Source of the DNA: Artemia franciscana
Lineage: Eukaryota > Arthropoda > Branchiopoda > Anostraca > Artemiidae
DNA length: 64,000 nt
Direction: 5' to 3'
Assembly: GCF_032884065.1 (NCBI RefSeq)
Contig: NC_088867.1
Span: 42,029,314 to 42,093,313 of the forward strand
Both the position numbers and the translations under genes were made by a program. Below are positions 33,501 through 45,315 of the stretch, piece after piece; position 1 is the stretch's first letter, and the number at the start of each line of letters is the position of its first letter. The notes beneath the pieces were generated by a model that had not been told where the DNA came from, did no database searches, and saw only the letters and a list, made by a program, of their open reading frames with translations.

Positions 33501-35144
33501 TGCCTAGCAAATGTTAATATTCGTCATTTAATGTTATGTTTTATTTTATTTTATGTTATGTACTTATATTCAATTCCAGTTTAATTATTCATAAGGTTGT
33601 CGTGTCTAATTATAGGTAGGCCCTACTACGAACTAAATAGTGGCATCCATCCCATGTGAAGTTATTCGGAAGGCATTAATCTAAGCTTTTTATATTATCA
33701 CCCATGGAGAAGCTCATTAACTATATGACCAAAATAGTAATATTTACTGTGAGCCGAAACTATTTACCAATTGTTACTGATGCATCCTTTTCCCTGGATC
33801 TGCATTTCTTTTTGTTGTCTTAAAATCCAGCGTCATCGAATAATAGTCATGACGTCATGGAATAAAATCCAGTGTCATCGAATAATAGGAAGTGATTTGA
33901 AAATCAGTTTAAAATTCCACATAGAGGCCTAGGCAAAAAACAAAATAACATTTGCTGGTTGCTTTGAATAGAAAGATTTTGTCTGTTTAATTGAATTATG
34001 AAACGAAATTTATATTGAAAGCAGGTACTTTCAATATAGCAGGTACTTTCAGGTACTGCATATGGTGTTGCATTAAACAATTTATTTATACGTTGTAATA
34101 TCGTTGGTAACAAGGCAAAACCATGTACCTTATTTCAATCTTATGGTTTTGGTATCCTTTTATCATCAGACAGAATGGCCTGCATCTCGAACTTGTAATT
34201 CGCACCACGCATTATGCGAACGTATGCTGGCAATGTTGCAAAATGCATCGTGAATCAGATTAGAGATGGTGACGCCATTACCACTACTAATATTAAGTGC
34301 TCATTTGTAGCAGCAAAACTGCCTAAGTCCAACACAGTTCTGCACACCTTTCCTCCGCCCCAATAGATTAAGACTTTCACTCTTTAACCCCCTCACACAA
34401 AGTTCCAATTGCTTTTATCTTCCTTTCTTATTACCTCTTCCACGAAAAATTCTTTCCCATCAGTGAAAAAAATAAAAAATAAAAGAGTTTTGAGGAAGGT
34501 TTTGACAAAAGCTTGCCAACAATCATAAGCAGAGGAAGCTGGGGTGAAGACAGTCCAGAAAGAACTTAATTGTTCCTAAATTGTAGGCTACAATTTACTA
34601 AAGAATGCAGTTTTTCCTAAGAATGCAGTTTGAAAATCCGGATGTGATCAAACGTATTAGAGTTGGTGTAGAAACATTACCGAGTAACTGGAGAAAAACA
34701 AAGTATAAATTCCAACAATAATCGAGATAACTGGAATGAACTAATGGAAGTAATGAACTAATGGTAATGTATATATACCAATACTAATTTTCTTGAAACC
34801 ATAGTAATTCTATGCTTTTTTAATATTCAGTTATAAAAGAAAAAATATTCAGTCTTTAGCAGCTTTAGGGGACAGTAAGCCAGCTCCTGTTTGTGGCAAT
34901 AGCTGTTTGTTTTGAATTTGACTTGTTTATTCATTTAAATTGTTATATATTAAATAACAAGACTTATAACATGAATTTAACATGATTAATAACATGAATT
35001 TATGAATTTGACTTGTTATTTATTGGATAATTTGAATACGGTCCCACAAACTGTTTCTGAAATAATGCAGATAATGTATTTTGATAATCAGGGTTCAAAG
35101 AACTTCTTCCGTCCTATTTTGAAAATTCACTAGGAATAAATCCT
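33501..35144. other. AT-rich intergenic sequence
   Basis: No gene is recognised. There are local direct repeats ('caggtactttca' at about 34022-34060; 'aacatgaattta' at about 34970-35000) and a 'ccagtgtcatcgaataatag' phrase duplicated at about 33825-33890. Confidence 0.4.
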
Positions 35145-35500
35145 AGTGACTTTGACTTTATTGAACGTAATACACAAAAATATAAACCATTATAAATACA
35201 AATCACTGTGCAAAAGAAAAAAATTATTCTTGCTAATAGAGCGATTACCTGTATAAACATTCCTAGAAACATAATAAACCAATTCAAAAAAAATTATCTT
35301 CTTCTACACACCCCAAGGGCAAAAACCACTATCAAAATACAAATCCAGCCACTCTCATAAGTCCTTCCAAACACACCTCCCTTCCCACCCTACAACATAC
35401 TCTCACCCCCCCCCCCAAAAAAAAAAAACTACTAATTCCCCAAGAAGCTCTCTTTTAATCTATTTTTAAACTGTGTGAGGGTTAAGATACTTCAAAGTAA
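35145..35500 (-). repeat. Dispersed repeat R3, copy 1 (minus-strand retroelement-like 3' end)
   Basis: This aligns by eye with 61740-62140. Shared phrases are 'aaaaatataaac', 'ttcctagaa.cat', a 'cttct..acaccc' block, 'aaatacaa', a C-run followed by an A-run, and 'ctcttttaat'. On the minus strand the block ends in AATAAAGTCAAAGTC-type sequence at about 35150, which looks like a polyadenylation signal at the 3' end of a retroelement. Confidence 0.55.
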
Positions 35501-35519
35501 AACGAGATCTCAGGCTATT

Positions 35520-35900
35520 TTTTGGAGTGCTAGCTGCCGGCCAAAAAATCTTATTTGGTCACTTAAAAGGAGCACTAGTACTTTTAATTTCCGCTTGAAA
35601 GAGCAATCTGTCGATCTTCTAGGACTATTGGCTTGATGTGATCACCGCTTGAGAAAAAAAGCAAACAAACAAATAAATACGCATTTGTGTTCCAAAAAAT
35701 ACGAAATTCTACAATTTTGTAGATAGACACTTGAAACCACTACAATGGAGTTTTCTGATACTTTGAATATTATGATGAAATTTTTGTTGAGATTCCTTTT
35801 CTTTTAGGGGGTATGTCCCATTTTTTGACATTAAGCAAAGTTTGTCACGTTCGTATCTTTTGATGGGTAGCACCATACTTAATGAATGTTATATGTTTGG
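35520..35900 (+). repeat. R1 fragment, plus orientation
   Basis: Blocks matching the R1 body are present: 'ggtcacttaaaaggagcact', 'tttccgcttgaaagag', 'ttttgtagatag', 'ttttagggggt' and 'tcttttgatgggtag', in plus order. The fragment runs straight into the oppositely oriented R1 copy starting at about 35902. Confidence 0.7.
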
Positions 35901-35901
35901 A

Positions 35902-37640
35902 ATCAAACAGTTTGTGGTAAAGAAATCTAGTAAGGAGCGACCCGGCTCAATAGTAACCGAAACTCTAAAAAAAACTATAGTTACATCAAAAAAATCATAT
36001 TTTAATGCTGATTTTAAATATATAAGTTTCATCCAGTTTAATTATACCCATCAAACGTTACGAGCCTGAGAAAATTTGTCTTATTTTAGGAAATAAGGAG
36101 AAACACCCCCTAAAAGCTATAAAATGTTAACAAAAATCACACCATCACATTCAGCGTATCAGAAAACCCTACTGTAGAAGTTTCAAGCTTCTATCAGCAA
36201 AATGTGGAATTTTGTATTTTTTTGCCAGAAGACAGATCACGGATGTGTGTTTATTTTTATTTTATTGTTTTCCTTTTTTCCCAGGGGTGATCATATCGAC
36301 CCATTTGTTCTAGAATGTCGCGAGAGGGCTCATCCTGACGGAAATTGAAAGTTCTAGTGCCCTTTTCAAGTAACAAAAAAAATTGGAGGGCACCTACGCC
36401 CCCTCCCACGCACATTTTTCCCCGAAGTCACCGGATCAAAATTTTGAGATAACCATTCTGTTTAGCTTAGTCAAAACCTAATAACTATGTCTTTGGGGAT
36501 GACTTGATTCCCCCTAGTCTCCGGTGGAGGGGCTGCAAGTTACAAACTTTGACCATTGTTTACACATAGTAATTGTTAGTTGTGAAGTGCACAGGTGTTT
36601 CAGGGGGACATTTTCATGTTGGGGTGGGGGTGGGTCGTGGGGAGGAGCTTACGTGGGAGGATCTTTCCATGGAGGAATTTTTGATGAGGGAAGAGAATTT
36701 TTTCAACTGGAAGTAATGAGCAGCATTAAAACTTAAAACAAACGTAAAATATTACGTATACAAGGGGGTTCGTCTCCTCCACAACACCTTGTTCTTTACG
36801 CTAAAATATTTTTAGTAATTTGAACTATTTATTCTAGGTCGTTTGCGATTCAGGGGTCATTCTTAAAGATTTGGGACAAAATTCGAGCTTTAGTGTAAAG
36901 AACGAGGCATTGACGAGGGGGCAAACCCCCTCATATACGTAATAAAAATACATAAATATAGAAGTTCGTTACGTAAGTTAATTTGTAAGGTACGTCTGTT
37001 TCTTACTAAAAACACGTTCGTAAAAAATAAAAAAAATATAGTTGCATTTTTAACAACCAAAAACTGGAGGACAACTAGGCCTCCTCGCCCTCCTCTTTTT
37101 TTTATCAAAACCATCCGATCAAAACTATGAGAAACCCATTTAGCCAAAAAAAAAACGTAAATTTCGTTTTAATCATTCATGTGCGGTGAGCCAAAATCAA
37201 AACATGCATTAATTAAAAACGTTCAAAAATTAAATTAAAAACAATTTTTATTAACTGGAAGTAAGGAAGCGACATTAAAACTTAAAAAGAACAGAAATTA
37301 TTCCATATATAAAAAGGGTTGACCCCTCCTCAACGTCTCGCTCTTTACGCTAAAGTTTTTTATTGTTTTATAAAGTAGAGTTGTGAGAAAGAGAAAAACT
37401 TTAGGATAAAGAGCTAGGCGTTGAGGAGGGGTCAACTCCTTTATATACGGACTAACTTCTGTTCGTTTTAAGTTTTAATGTTGCTCCTTACTTGCAGTGA
37501 AAAAAAACTTGTTTTTTATTTAATCAGAATAATAAGCCAAATCTGTTGATATAACTGCTGATGTAAAACCTCTGATTTTTACAGATTCGGTTACTATTGA
37601 GCTGCATCACTCCTCATTACAGTTACTCCACCTACCAACA
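35902..37640 (-). mobile_element. R1 repeat element, minus orientation, both ends visible
   Basis: The left end reads 'atcaaacagtttgtggtaa' and 'gtaaggagcgacccggctca' (complement of the R1 terminus). The body follows in reverse order. The hairpin lies at about 37255-37505. The right end, 'gattcggttactattgagct' and 'accaacagtttgat', is a diverged inverted copy of the left end. R1 therefore has ~60-bp terminal inverted repeats and looks like a non-autonomous DNA element with a subterminal hairpin. No coding is present. Confidence 0.75.
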
Positions 37641-39536
37641 GTTTGATCGCCTTGTAAAGGTTTTTAACGGGATAACGAATTCCAAGGAGATAAAAACAAG
37701 TCTAACAAATATATTTCTACATTGATTCCATATCTATCCTATTTGAAGATGTAGAGTGGAACTAATTTCCACTTTCAAATGTTTTAAAAAAAGAAAATCC
37801 AACGTTCAACTTACATTTTTTAAAAGAAGTAAAAGCACCTTAAATACCTACCAATAGTTTGATTGCCCTGTAAACGTTTTTTCAAAGGGATAACGAGTTC
37901 CAAGGATATTAAACAAGTCGAACAAATATGTTTCTTCATTGATTCTATATCTGTCCTATTTGCAGATGTAGAGTGGAACTAATTTCCACTTTCAAATGTT
38001 TAAAAAAAAGAAAATCTAACGTTCAACTTATATTTTTTAAAAGAAGTAAAAGCACCTTAAATACCTACCAATAGTTTTATTGCCCTGTAAACGTTTTTTC
38101 AAAGAGATAACGAGTTCCAAGGATATTAAACAAGTCGAACAAATATGTTTCTTCATTGACACTATATCTGTCCTATTTGCAGATGTAGAGTGGAACTAAT
38201 TTCCACTTTCAAATGTTTTAAAAAAAGAAAATCTAACGTTCAACTTATATTTTTTAAAAGAAGTAAAAGGACCTTAAATACCTACCAATAGTTTGATTGC
38301 CCTGTAAACGTTTTTTCAAAGGGATAACGAGTTCCAAGGATATTAAACAAGTCGAACAAATATGTTTCTTCATTGATTCTATATCTGTCCTATTTGCAGA
38401 TGTAGAGTGGAACTAATTTCCACTTTCAAATGTTTTAAAAAAAGAAAATCTAACGTTCAACTTATATTTTTTAAAAGAAGTAAAAGGACCTTAAATACCT
38501 ACCAATAGTTTGATTGCCCTGTAAACGTTTTTTCAAAGGGATAACGAGTTCCAAGGATATTAAACAAGTCGAACAAATATGTTTCTTCATTGATTCTATA
38601 TCTGTCCTATTTGCAGATGTAGAGTGGAACTAATTTCCACTTTCAAATGTTTTAAAAAAAGAAAATCTAACGTTCAACTTATATTTTTTAAAAGAAGTAA
38701 AAGCACTTTAAATACCTACAAATAGTTTGATTGCCCTGTAAACGTTTTTTCAAAGGGATAACGAGTTCCAAGGATATTAAACAAGTCGAACAAATATGTT
38801 TCTTCATTGATTCTATATCTGTCCTATTTGCAGATGTAGAGTGGAACTAATTTCCACTTTCAAATGTTTAAAAAAAAGAAAATCTAACGTTCAACTTATA
38901 TTTTTTAAAAGAAGTAAAAGCACCTTAAATACCTACCAATAGTTTGATTGCCCTGTAAACGTTTTTTCAAAGGGATAATGAGTTCCAAGGATATTAAACA
39001 AGTCGAACAAATATGTTTCTTCATTGATTCTATATCTGTCCTATTTGCAGATGTAGAGTGGAACTAATTTCCACTTTCAAATGTTTTAAAAAAAGAAAAT
39101 CTAGCGTTCAACTTATATTTTTTTAAAGAAGTAAAAGCACCTTAAATACCTACCAATAGTTTGATTGCCCTGTAAACGTTTTTTCAAAGGGATAACGAGT
39201 TCCAAGGATATTAAACAAGTCGAACAAATATGTTTCTTCATTGATTCTATATCTGTCCTATTTGCAGATGTAGAGTGGAACTAATTTCCACTTTCAAATG
39301 TTTTAAAAAAAGAAAATCTAACGTTCAACTTATATTTTTTTAAAGAAGTAAAAGCACCTTAAATACCTACCAATAGTTTGATTGTCCTGTAAACGTTTTT
39401 TCAAAGGGATAACGAGTTCCAAGGATATTAAACAAGTCGAACAAATATGTTTCTTCATTGATTCTATATCTGTCCTATTTGCAGATGTAGAGTGGAATTT
39501 ATTTCCACTTTCAAAAGCTTTAAAAAAAGAAAATCC
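37641..39536. repeat. 217-bp satellite array, nine units
   Basis: Units start GTTTGATTGCC at 37641, 37858, 38074, 38291, 38508, 38725, 38942, 39159 and 39376, so the period is 216-217 bp. Internal units are nearly identical. The first unit and the end of the last are diverged. Each unit contains the hairpin GTGGAA-CTAAT-TTCCAC. Neighbouring units share private variants ('aaaaggacc' in units 3-4; an extra T with one A fewer in 'ttttttaaag' in units 7-8), showing local amplification by unequal exchange or slippage. Confidence 0.97.
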
Positions 39537-39660
39537 TTTTCAAAGAAAAAAATTTGAAATGTGGCAAACAGAAGGGATAGAACATTTTTGCAATTTTACT
39601 AGGCTCCCCTATTTACTTTATTATGTGATTTCAAAGGCAGTACATTTGGAAAAATATTAA
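39382..39660 (+). CDS. Hypothetical 92-codon open frame spanning the array edge
   Basis: The frame reads out of the last satellite unit into unique sequence. The other units carry TAA where the last has TTT, so only this unit is open. The product (for example FKGITSSKDIKQVEQICFFI) resembles no family and has no clear start context. The open frame could be chance, or the array might have grown from the end of an older coding or exon segment. Confidence 0.15.
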   Translation: MSCKRFFKGITSSKDIKQVEQICFFIDSISVLFADVEWNLFPLSKALKKENPFQRKKFEMWQTEGIEHFCNFTRLPYLLYYVISKAVHLEKY

Positions 39661-40910
39661 TACGGAACATATTATGAAGTGTAATTGACCCCTATTTTTC
39701 CTGTTTTCCTTATATTAAAAAATAGCATTGATTAATTAGAAAAAATTATTCGCTAGAAAGTAAAAAGGAAAGCTGACTTAAAACGAACAACAGATCTAAA
39801 GCTACTCAAGAAATTACAGTTTTTTTCCAAAATATTAGCGGGCAATTGCCACCCTTGGCCTTCCCTGCGCGAGGCTATTGACAACCATGGTAGAACTGTT
39901 AATTAACAAGCAGGATATGTTTAGTCTGAATAATTTGAGCAATTTTCTTCATTTTTTTTTTAATTCTGAAAAGTTACATCTTTCAAAACTACATATATGG
40001 ATGAACAGTTTTAAGTGTTTTTGACATAGTATTGGCATCAAACCCCGAGTCTTAGATTCTTAAGCTGGAGGTTTGCCTGGAAACGCCTCTTGTATTCCTG
40101 ACCAATCTTCCAGAATATGTGAATGAACTATTCATAAAATAATATATTCAAAAGCACAATAAATTATGCATACCGTTCGGTAGTTAACCAGACTCGTGCG
40201 GCTTGACGCTCTGCAGATGTGCAATGTCGACTGATACAGTCAATGAATAGAGACTAGCTAATTGGGGATAATTATTAAGAGCCTTTATTTACATTACTAG
40301 TCTGTGTTAAACGTTTAAAGAACAGCGTTGCCACTTACCATGCCTAAAATGGCACAATTATGAAAGTGAAAATACGACAAAAGTAAAGTTAAAAAATAAC
40401 AGATTTTTTTTTAATTTAAAATGCACTAATTAATTAATTGTATTACAAACGTACCTCAAAAGAAGTGCCCAAATGGTGCAAAACATACCCTGTCTGACAA
40501 CATTGAATTTATGTATTTGAAGCCACTCCTCTTGATAGTAAGTTGTTTCCTTTATTCTAATTACTTAACGACTACCACAAGTTTGCACGATGCAGCTCTG
40601 GTCGTGTGCATTAAGCAGAAAAAGCCTAATTGGACAACAGGAAATATTGTTGGTTGTGTCTTCAGTTGTAAATGAGCTTCGGATATAAGGATACAGTAAG
40701 AAGCCAGAGGATATAGAAGCATTGATCCAAAACTCTCATAGAAGTGTAAGCTAGTTTTAATTTTAAGAAATGGATAATTAATCTTAAGATAAGGAGATTG
40801 TGATGAGTGGCTATTCCTTTTGATCCATGAGGTTTGAATCAAATTTCATTATTACAAGAAAGGCTATAATTGAACATTAAGCTCCATTTGTTTTTACAAA
40901 ATTGCTAACC
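39661..40910. other. AT-rich intergenic sequence
   Basis: No gene or known element is recognised. The 93-codon minus-strand frame near 40561-40842 resembles no protein. Confidence 0.4.
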
Positions 40911-40918
40911 TAAGATGG

Positions 40919-41316
40919 GGTAAATATATGACTGTTCATATTATTGACTTAGAACATACCACTTGATGCCTTTTTTACGCTCTTTACGAATATAATAATT
41001 GCTTCTATCTCAAATTCAAATTTAAGAACTTTTTGACCTAACCTAAGCTAACCTTATTATAAATAATTTTGGCACTGAGAAAATTTAGTATTATTTTATC
41101 GAAAACGACCGAAAAAATGGCACTGAGAAAAAATAGTATTATTTTGTCGGAAAATGACCGATAACTCATACTTTAATGGAAAATTCATCATTTTTAAGAG
41201 CTCAAAAAGAGCTTAAATATAAAGCTCGTTAAGCTCGTAAAGATCATAAAGAAAGGCATCGAGAGGTATGTTCATTTTATTGGTAAGTCAATAATATGGA
41301 CAGTCATATATTTACC
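40919..41316. mobile_element. MITE B with 8-bp target duplication
   Basis: Inverted ends read GGTAAATATATGACTGTTCA on the left and GGTAAATATATGACTGTCCA as complement on the right. They extend ~70 bp with one 9-bp gap. TAAGATGG flanks both sides (40911-40918 and 41317-41324). Inside is a ~46-bp tandem duplication ('cactgagaaaa.tagtatt', about 41071-41165). No transposase is present. Confidence 0.92.
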
Positions 41317-41324
41317 TAAGATGG

Positions 41325-43079
41325 TAACAGGGGCATTAATTCAAGGAAATAATGGGGAAGAACAAAAAAAGAAGCAGTCTTAAAAGTAATATCACCCAAA
41401 TCAGTCGGTATAAATGACTAACCAGTCGGTAAAATCTATTGCCCCCCCCCCCACAGTTTTTGGCTAGTGACGCCTCTGTCGTTACAGGCCAAGTCAGGGG
41501 GAAGTAACCACTCATAATTCTTAGTCCCAGCCTGTTACCTCTGTGCACTTTCATCGTAGGGCAACTTTTTTGCAGTTGCTACTAATTTCATAGTTTCAAA
41601 TTATTCCCTTTAACTTTTATCGTACCCTGCCATAATACTTAACCCCCCCCCCCGAAAAAAAAACAGGGAAAAAAGAATTAAAGTTTAACAAAATATTATA
41701 CTATAGGGTACTCATAGACCATATGGTGTAAAATAAAATATTCAGTATATATTTTAGGATATAGTAGAATATTCTTCTTTTCTTGCAATTTTATTTATCG
41801 TACATTCACTTAGGCTGCTCAATTTCGCCTATGTGGGGAATTTTCCGTCGGGTGCAATTTTCTTTTTGGGACAATTTTTCGAGGAGAGCTCTTCAGAGAT
41901 GGATTTTCCGGAGGAATAGTTCTAGTAACTCAAAAGATTAGTTCAGGCCCATACACAATGTTCATTCTTAGTTGGGTCAAATAATGCAAAAAAAAATAGG
42001 GGCCAATAAAGGAATAATATCATCAACGATTTGAATAGGAGGTGCACAAGAACATCTAGGATTATGGCTGATGATGAATTGGCGAAATGGAACGAACAAA
42101 AATTGTAACGAATTGACGAAATGAACCCCAAATCGAACAGAAATGATTTAAAAAACAGGAAATAGCACAAGTAAATGTAAAATTGGCAACAAGCCCGTAT
42201 TAAAGTTTTCTTGATAAGGTAAAACTAGATAATATATCGAAAAAATTTTATCGTCTTAAACTATAAATAACTGTAGCTTTTTCACCCCTAAAACCCCAAA
42301 ACCTAAAAGGGCATTAGAACTTCGTGGAAACTGTACAAGTAGCTAAAATTGAAAATCAATTTTGACCAGCTGTTTTTCTAGGTGCTTGAAAGGAAGAATT
42401 CACTGAATCGCTTAGTCCACTAAACACAACAAAAAATAAGGAAGGTATTTCCATCCCTTAACTCCACCCCCCAGCCTCATTTTCTTGAGTGTCTGTTTCA
42501 CTTCGATTCTGAAATAATAATTTTGTTCTGAAAATATTTATTTAGCATATATTTTGAACAAATTTGTTTCAGTAAAGCATAAGTGAAACTCTAGCCTTTC
42601 GAGGGGCTTCAATGGTGGCTACACTTTTCTAATTTTATAATAATTTACGTTCATTTAAGTTTGGCTTCAACGTTGTTTTAATTTCTCTTTAATTTTAATT
42701 TTTAGTTCTTCATTCATAGCAATCCCTGCTAGTCGTATGTCTAATGTCTTACAGAAGCTACTCGATTCTTATGTAAATTATGTTTATTCTCGATGTAGAT
42801 ATCTTACAGAAGCTAATTTCTACTCGATTCAAGTTGTTGTTTACTTTGCATGGATTTGTTTTTAACTTGATTAATCTATCCAGTCTAGTAAAATCTGTCC
42901 ACTCAGTCCTTTATTGGTTAATTTCCAGCAGGCTGGCATGGATTTGAAGAATATAAATGAATGAACATAAATCAATATCCAAAAAATAAATGAAAACCCA
43001 AAATAAACAGAAATTACAATAAATAACCAAGTCAAGTCTAAAGTACAAATGATTTTGTGGTCTTTAGAAGACTTAAAGG
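41325..43079. other. Intergenic sequence with low-complexity patches
   Basis: No gene is recognised. A C-run lies at 41443-41453. A 'ggaaaattttcc'-type patch at about 41835-41930 resembles the R1 minisatellite region. A local duplication of 'cttacagaagcta' lies at about 42750-42815. Confidence 0.4.
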
Positions 43080-43350
43080 GCGTTAGGCCTATTCCTGTTC
43101 GTGGCAATATCTGTTTGTTTTAACTTTTACATGCTTATTTTTTATAATTTATGTTCGTTTTGGGTTTCATTAATTTATTCCATTTTGAATTGTATTTTGT
43201 ATTATTTGTAATTCCATTTTGAATTGTATTTTGTATTGTATTGAATAATAATAAACTTCTTCTCCTTCTTCTTCTTCTTCTTCTATTGATAGCAATTTAT
43301 GGTCGTTTTACGCTTGAACTATTATTTGACTTTATTTCTGCTCTATATCT
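43080..43350. repeat. Dispersed repeat R2 with (CTT)n tail
   Basis: 'tgttcgttttgggtttcatt' and a duplicated 'attccattttgaattgtatt' precede AATAATAATAAACTTCTTCT and a CTT run (about 43255-43285). 'gtcgttttacgcttgaac' and 'atttgactttatttctgctc' follow. The latter phrases recur at 45190-45300. The AATAAA plus simple tail looks like a retroelement 3' end; the coding part is absent. Confidence 0.5.
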
Positions 43351-43521
43351 GAGTTTTATTTATCCACAGAAAACTTTCTGTTTTCAGTAAAATTAACATT
43401 TTGGGGCCTGTTTATTTTCTACAATAGCAATCCAAATGATTTAGTGTGAAGATACGTCATCAATAAGGAAATGGATTGCTTTTAAGTTTTGTTATTGCTG
43501 TCAAAAAGTCAGATTTAATCT

Positions 43522-43923
43522 ATGTCTATATTCAATTCGTGCATCTACTTGGGATACGGCAGGCTATATTTATTGCTTATCCAACCTTACCCTGGAGTGA
43601 CAACAAAAATTATTCCCACAGTGGACGTTGAATCCAAACAAATTTTACCACAATTCTCACATAAACCATCTTTGTACCTGGCAATTAATAAGCAAAAACA
43701 CAGAAATTTGATAATATTCTTCCCTCCGGATGTTGATTCAGTCCTTATTTTAGAGAAGAATAATAATAAGTCATCAGAAAGATTCTCATCAATAACAAAA
43801 TACTCGAGCTTATTAGCGAAATTATGTAAAGGCAGGTATTTCAAACCTCGAAAATGTAGGCGGGGGACAAATTATATTTCTGAAATTCTTAGAGAAGTGA
43901 TTTTGTTGTTTTTCTTCAACTAA
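43522..43923 (+). CDS. Unassigned 133-codon open frame, possible exon
   Basis: This is one of the longer open frames outside recognised repeats. A good acceptor-like site (ATTATTCCCACAG, ending about 43620) lies inside it, so the coding part could begin with VDVESKQILPQFSHKPSLYL and run ~100 codons to TAA. It contains a basic stretch KGRYFKPRKCRR near the end. No domain, signal peptide or family is recognised. It may be a host exon, an old element, or chance. Confidence 0.25.
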   Translation: MSIFNSCIYLGYGRLYLLLIQPYPGVTTKIIPTVDVESKQILPQFSHKPSLYLAINKQKHRNLIIFFPPDVDSVLILEKNNNKSSERFSSITKYSSLLAKLCKGRYFKPRKCRRGTNYISEILREVILLFFFN

Positions 43924-44730
43924 TACCAAAAAAGGATATTTTTCAAAATATGGGAGAGAATTTGCTTCTCCAGTCCCCTCCCCCTAATTGGCACTCTTTA
44001 TAAAGGGTAGCTTAATATTTTTAAAGGCATGACTCTTTTTGAAAACTATTCAGAGGCTAAGTCCATGAAGCGAATAGGCTAACTAAAAAAAAAAAAGAAG
44101 AATCATTGTTAATTTTGATAATAACCAGTAAAGATCAAGGGGGGGGGGTAAATCTCTGGGAAACTTATGTTTGCCCTGGTAATATATCCCTCTTAGATGT
44201 TTCTTAGAATGAGCTTAATCCAGTCAACTTTAAAGAAATACTTAGTGTTTAATGGCATTTTTTGGAAAGTATTTGACAAAAATAATTTTGTTGTAGAGAT
44301 AATACTTGTGACTTTATAAAGCCAAGATATAATAAAAGGGCTTTGACGATAAAACGTCTACAAAACTTGAAAACTGGACTTGGTCAGATTGACTTATGAA
44401 TGGCCAGAATGAAAAAATGCAATGACATCCATTTTTGAAATGTCTGTGGACTATAAAATCTGACAAATTCTGGATGGTGCAACAGTACATAAAACTAATT
44501 TTATCATCAGTTCCTATAAATTGAGGTGCGTAAGTAGGCAGAGGTTGACTTCTAAGTCGAACGATCTTGCGGCATACTTCAGAGCTGAGTAAGGGACGAT
44601 TTTTTTTTTTTTTTTTTACTTTCAGACTAACTTCCGAGGGAAATAAACATTCAGGTCTGTGTACTGACGAAGTGACGTGTGACGATCTAGAACGGCTAGT
44701 GTTCGTAAAATCATTCTAAGATGATAGTGA
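43924..44730. other. AT-rich intergenic sequence
   Basis: No gene is recognised. There is a T-run at about 44602-44618 and G-runs at about 44143-44150. Confidence 0.4.
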
Positions 44731-44734
44731 TAAA

Positions 44735-44845
44735 GGGGGCCAAGTGGCTAAAATAAAATTAGGACTACTCCCCTGTCAAGCTCGGGCCTCTGAATGACTT
44801 TATTATAAGGAGACCTTGGGTTAAATCCCGCCAGTTTGATCAAGG
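44735..44845 (+). mobile_element. tRNA-derived SINE head or tRNA pseudogene
   Basis: GGGCCAAGTGGCTAA fits a polymerase III A box of the Leu/Ser type. About 70 bp downstream, TTGGGTTAAATCCCGCC fits a B box. The spacing is longer than in an ordinary tRNA but fits a Leu/Ser-type gene with a long arm. The sequence cannot fold into a clean cloverleaf by eye, so it is not called a functional tRNA. Confidence 0.45.
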
Positions 44846-45169
44846 TCTCTTAAAAGCAGATATGAAGCCACTTTACTGAAAACAAAATATATTTGAAATT
44901 TTTTCACTTTTTAACTTTAAAAAATCAAAAATTAGTAAGAATTTAAGGAAAAATACTAGTATATGTATATTAAACTGTCAATCAACATTCATTCGTGGTT
45001 TTGTTCAACAATCTTGGTTATGATGGGTCTTTTTTATTATATGAGAAATAGGAACATTCAGTTTGAAATAAGGATTGTTTTCAGAAAAGTGCAAATAATG
45101 TTCTGGTCTTCAGAAGGCATGGGGGACGTCAACCCCACTCATCTTAATTTCGGCTCCTTTTGATTTTGA

Positions 45170-45315
45170 CTCGGTTGTTTATTGTAATTTATATTCGTTT
45201 TGGGGTTTCACTTATTTATTGATGGTTATTTTGTGGTGATTTTACGCTTGGAAAATTATTTGACTTTATTTGTGCTCATTTTTGGCTTAATTTAGATCTT
45301 TGCTTTTCTTTGAAA
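45170..45315. repeat. Dispersed repeat R2, second copy
   Basis: 'tttatattcgttttggggtt', 'gtggtgattttacgcttgga' and 'atttgactttatttgtgctc' parallel the 43120-43350 copy in order. No coding. Confidence 0.55.

Noticed and set aside
37641-39536. CRISPR-like array of regular repeats
   Set aside because: The 217-bp units are repeated head to tail with no variable spacers and lie in eukaryotic transposon-rich DNA; it is a satellite.
44735-44845. Functional tRNA gene
   Set aside because: A- and B-box-like motifs exist, but the arms do not pair cleanly by eye and the spacing is loose; a SINE head or pseudogene is more likely.
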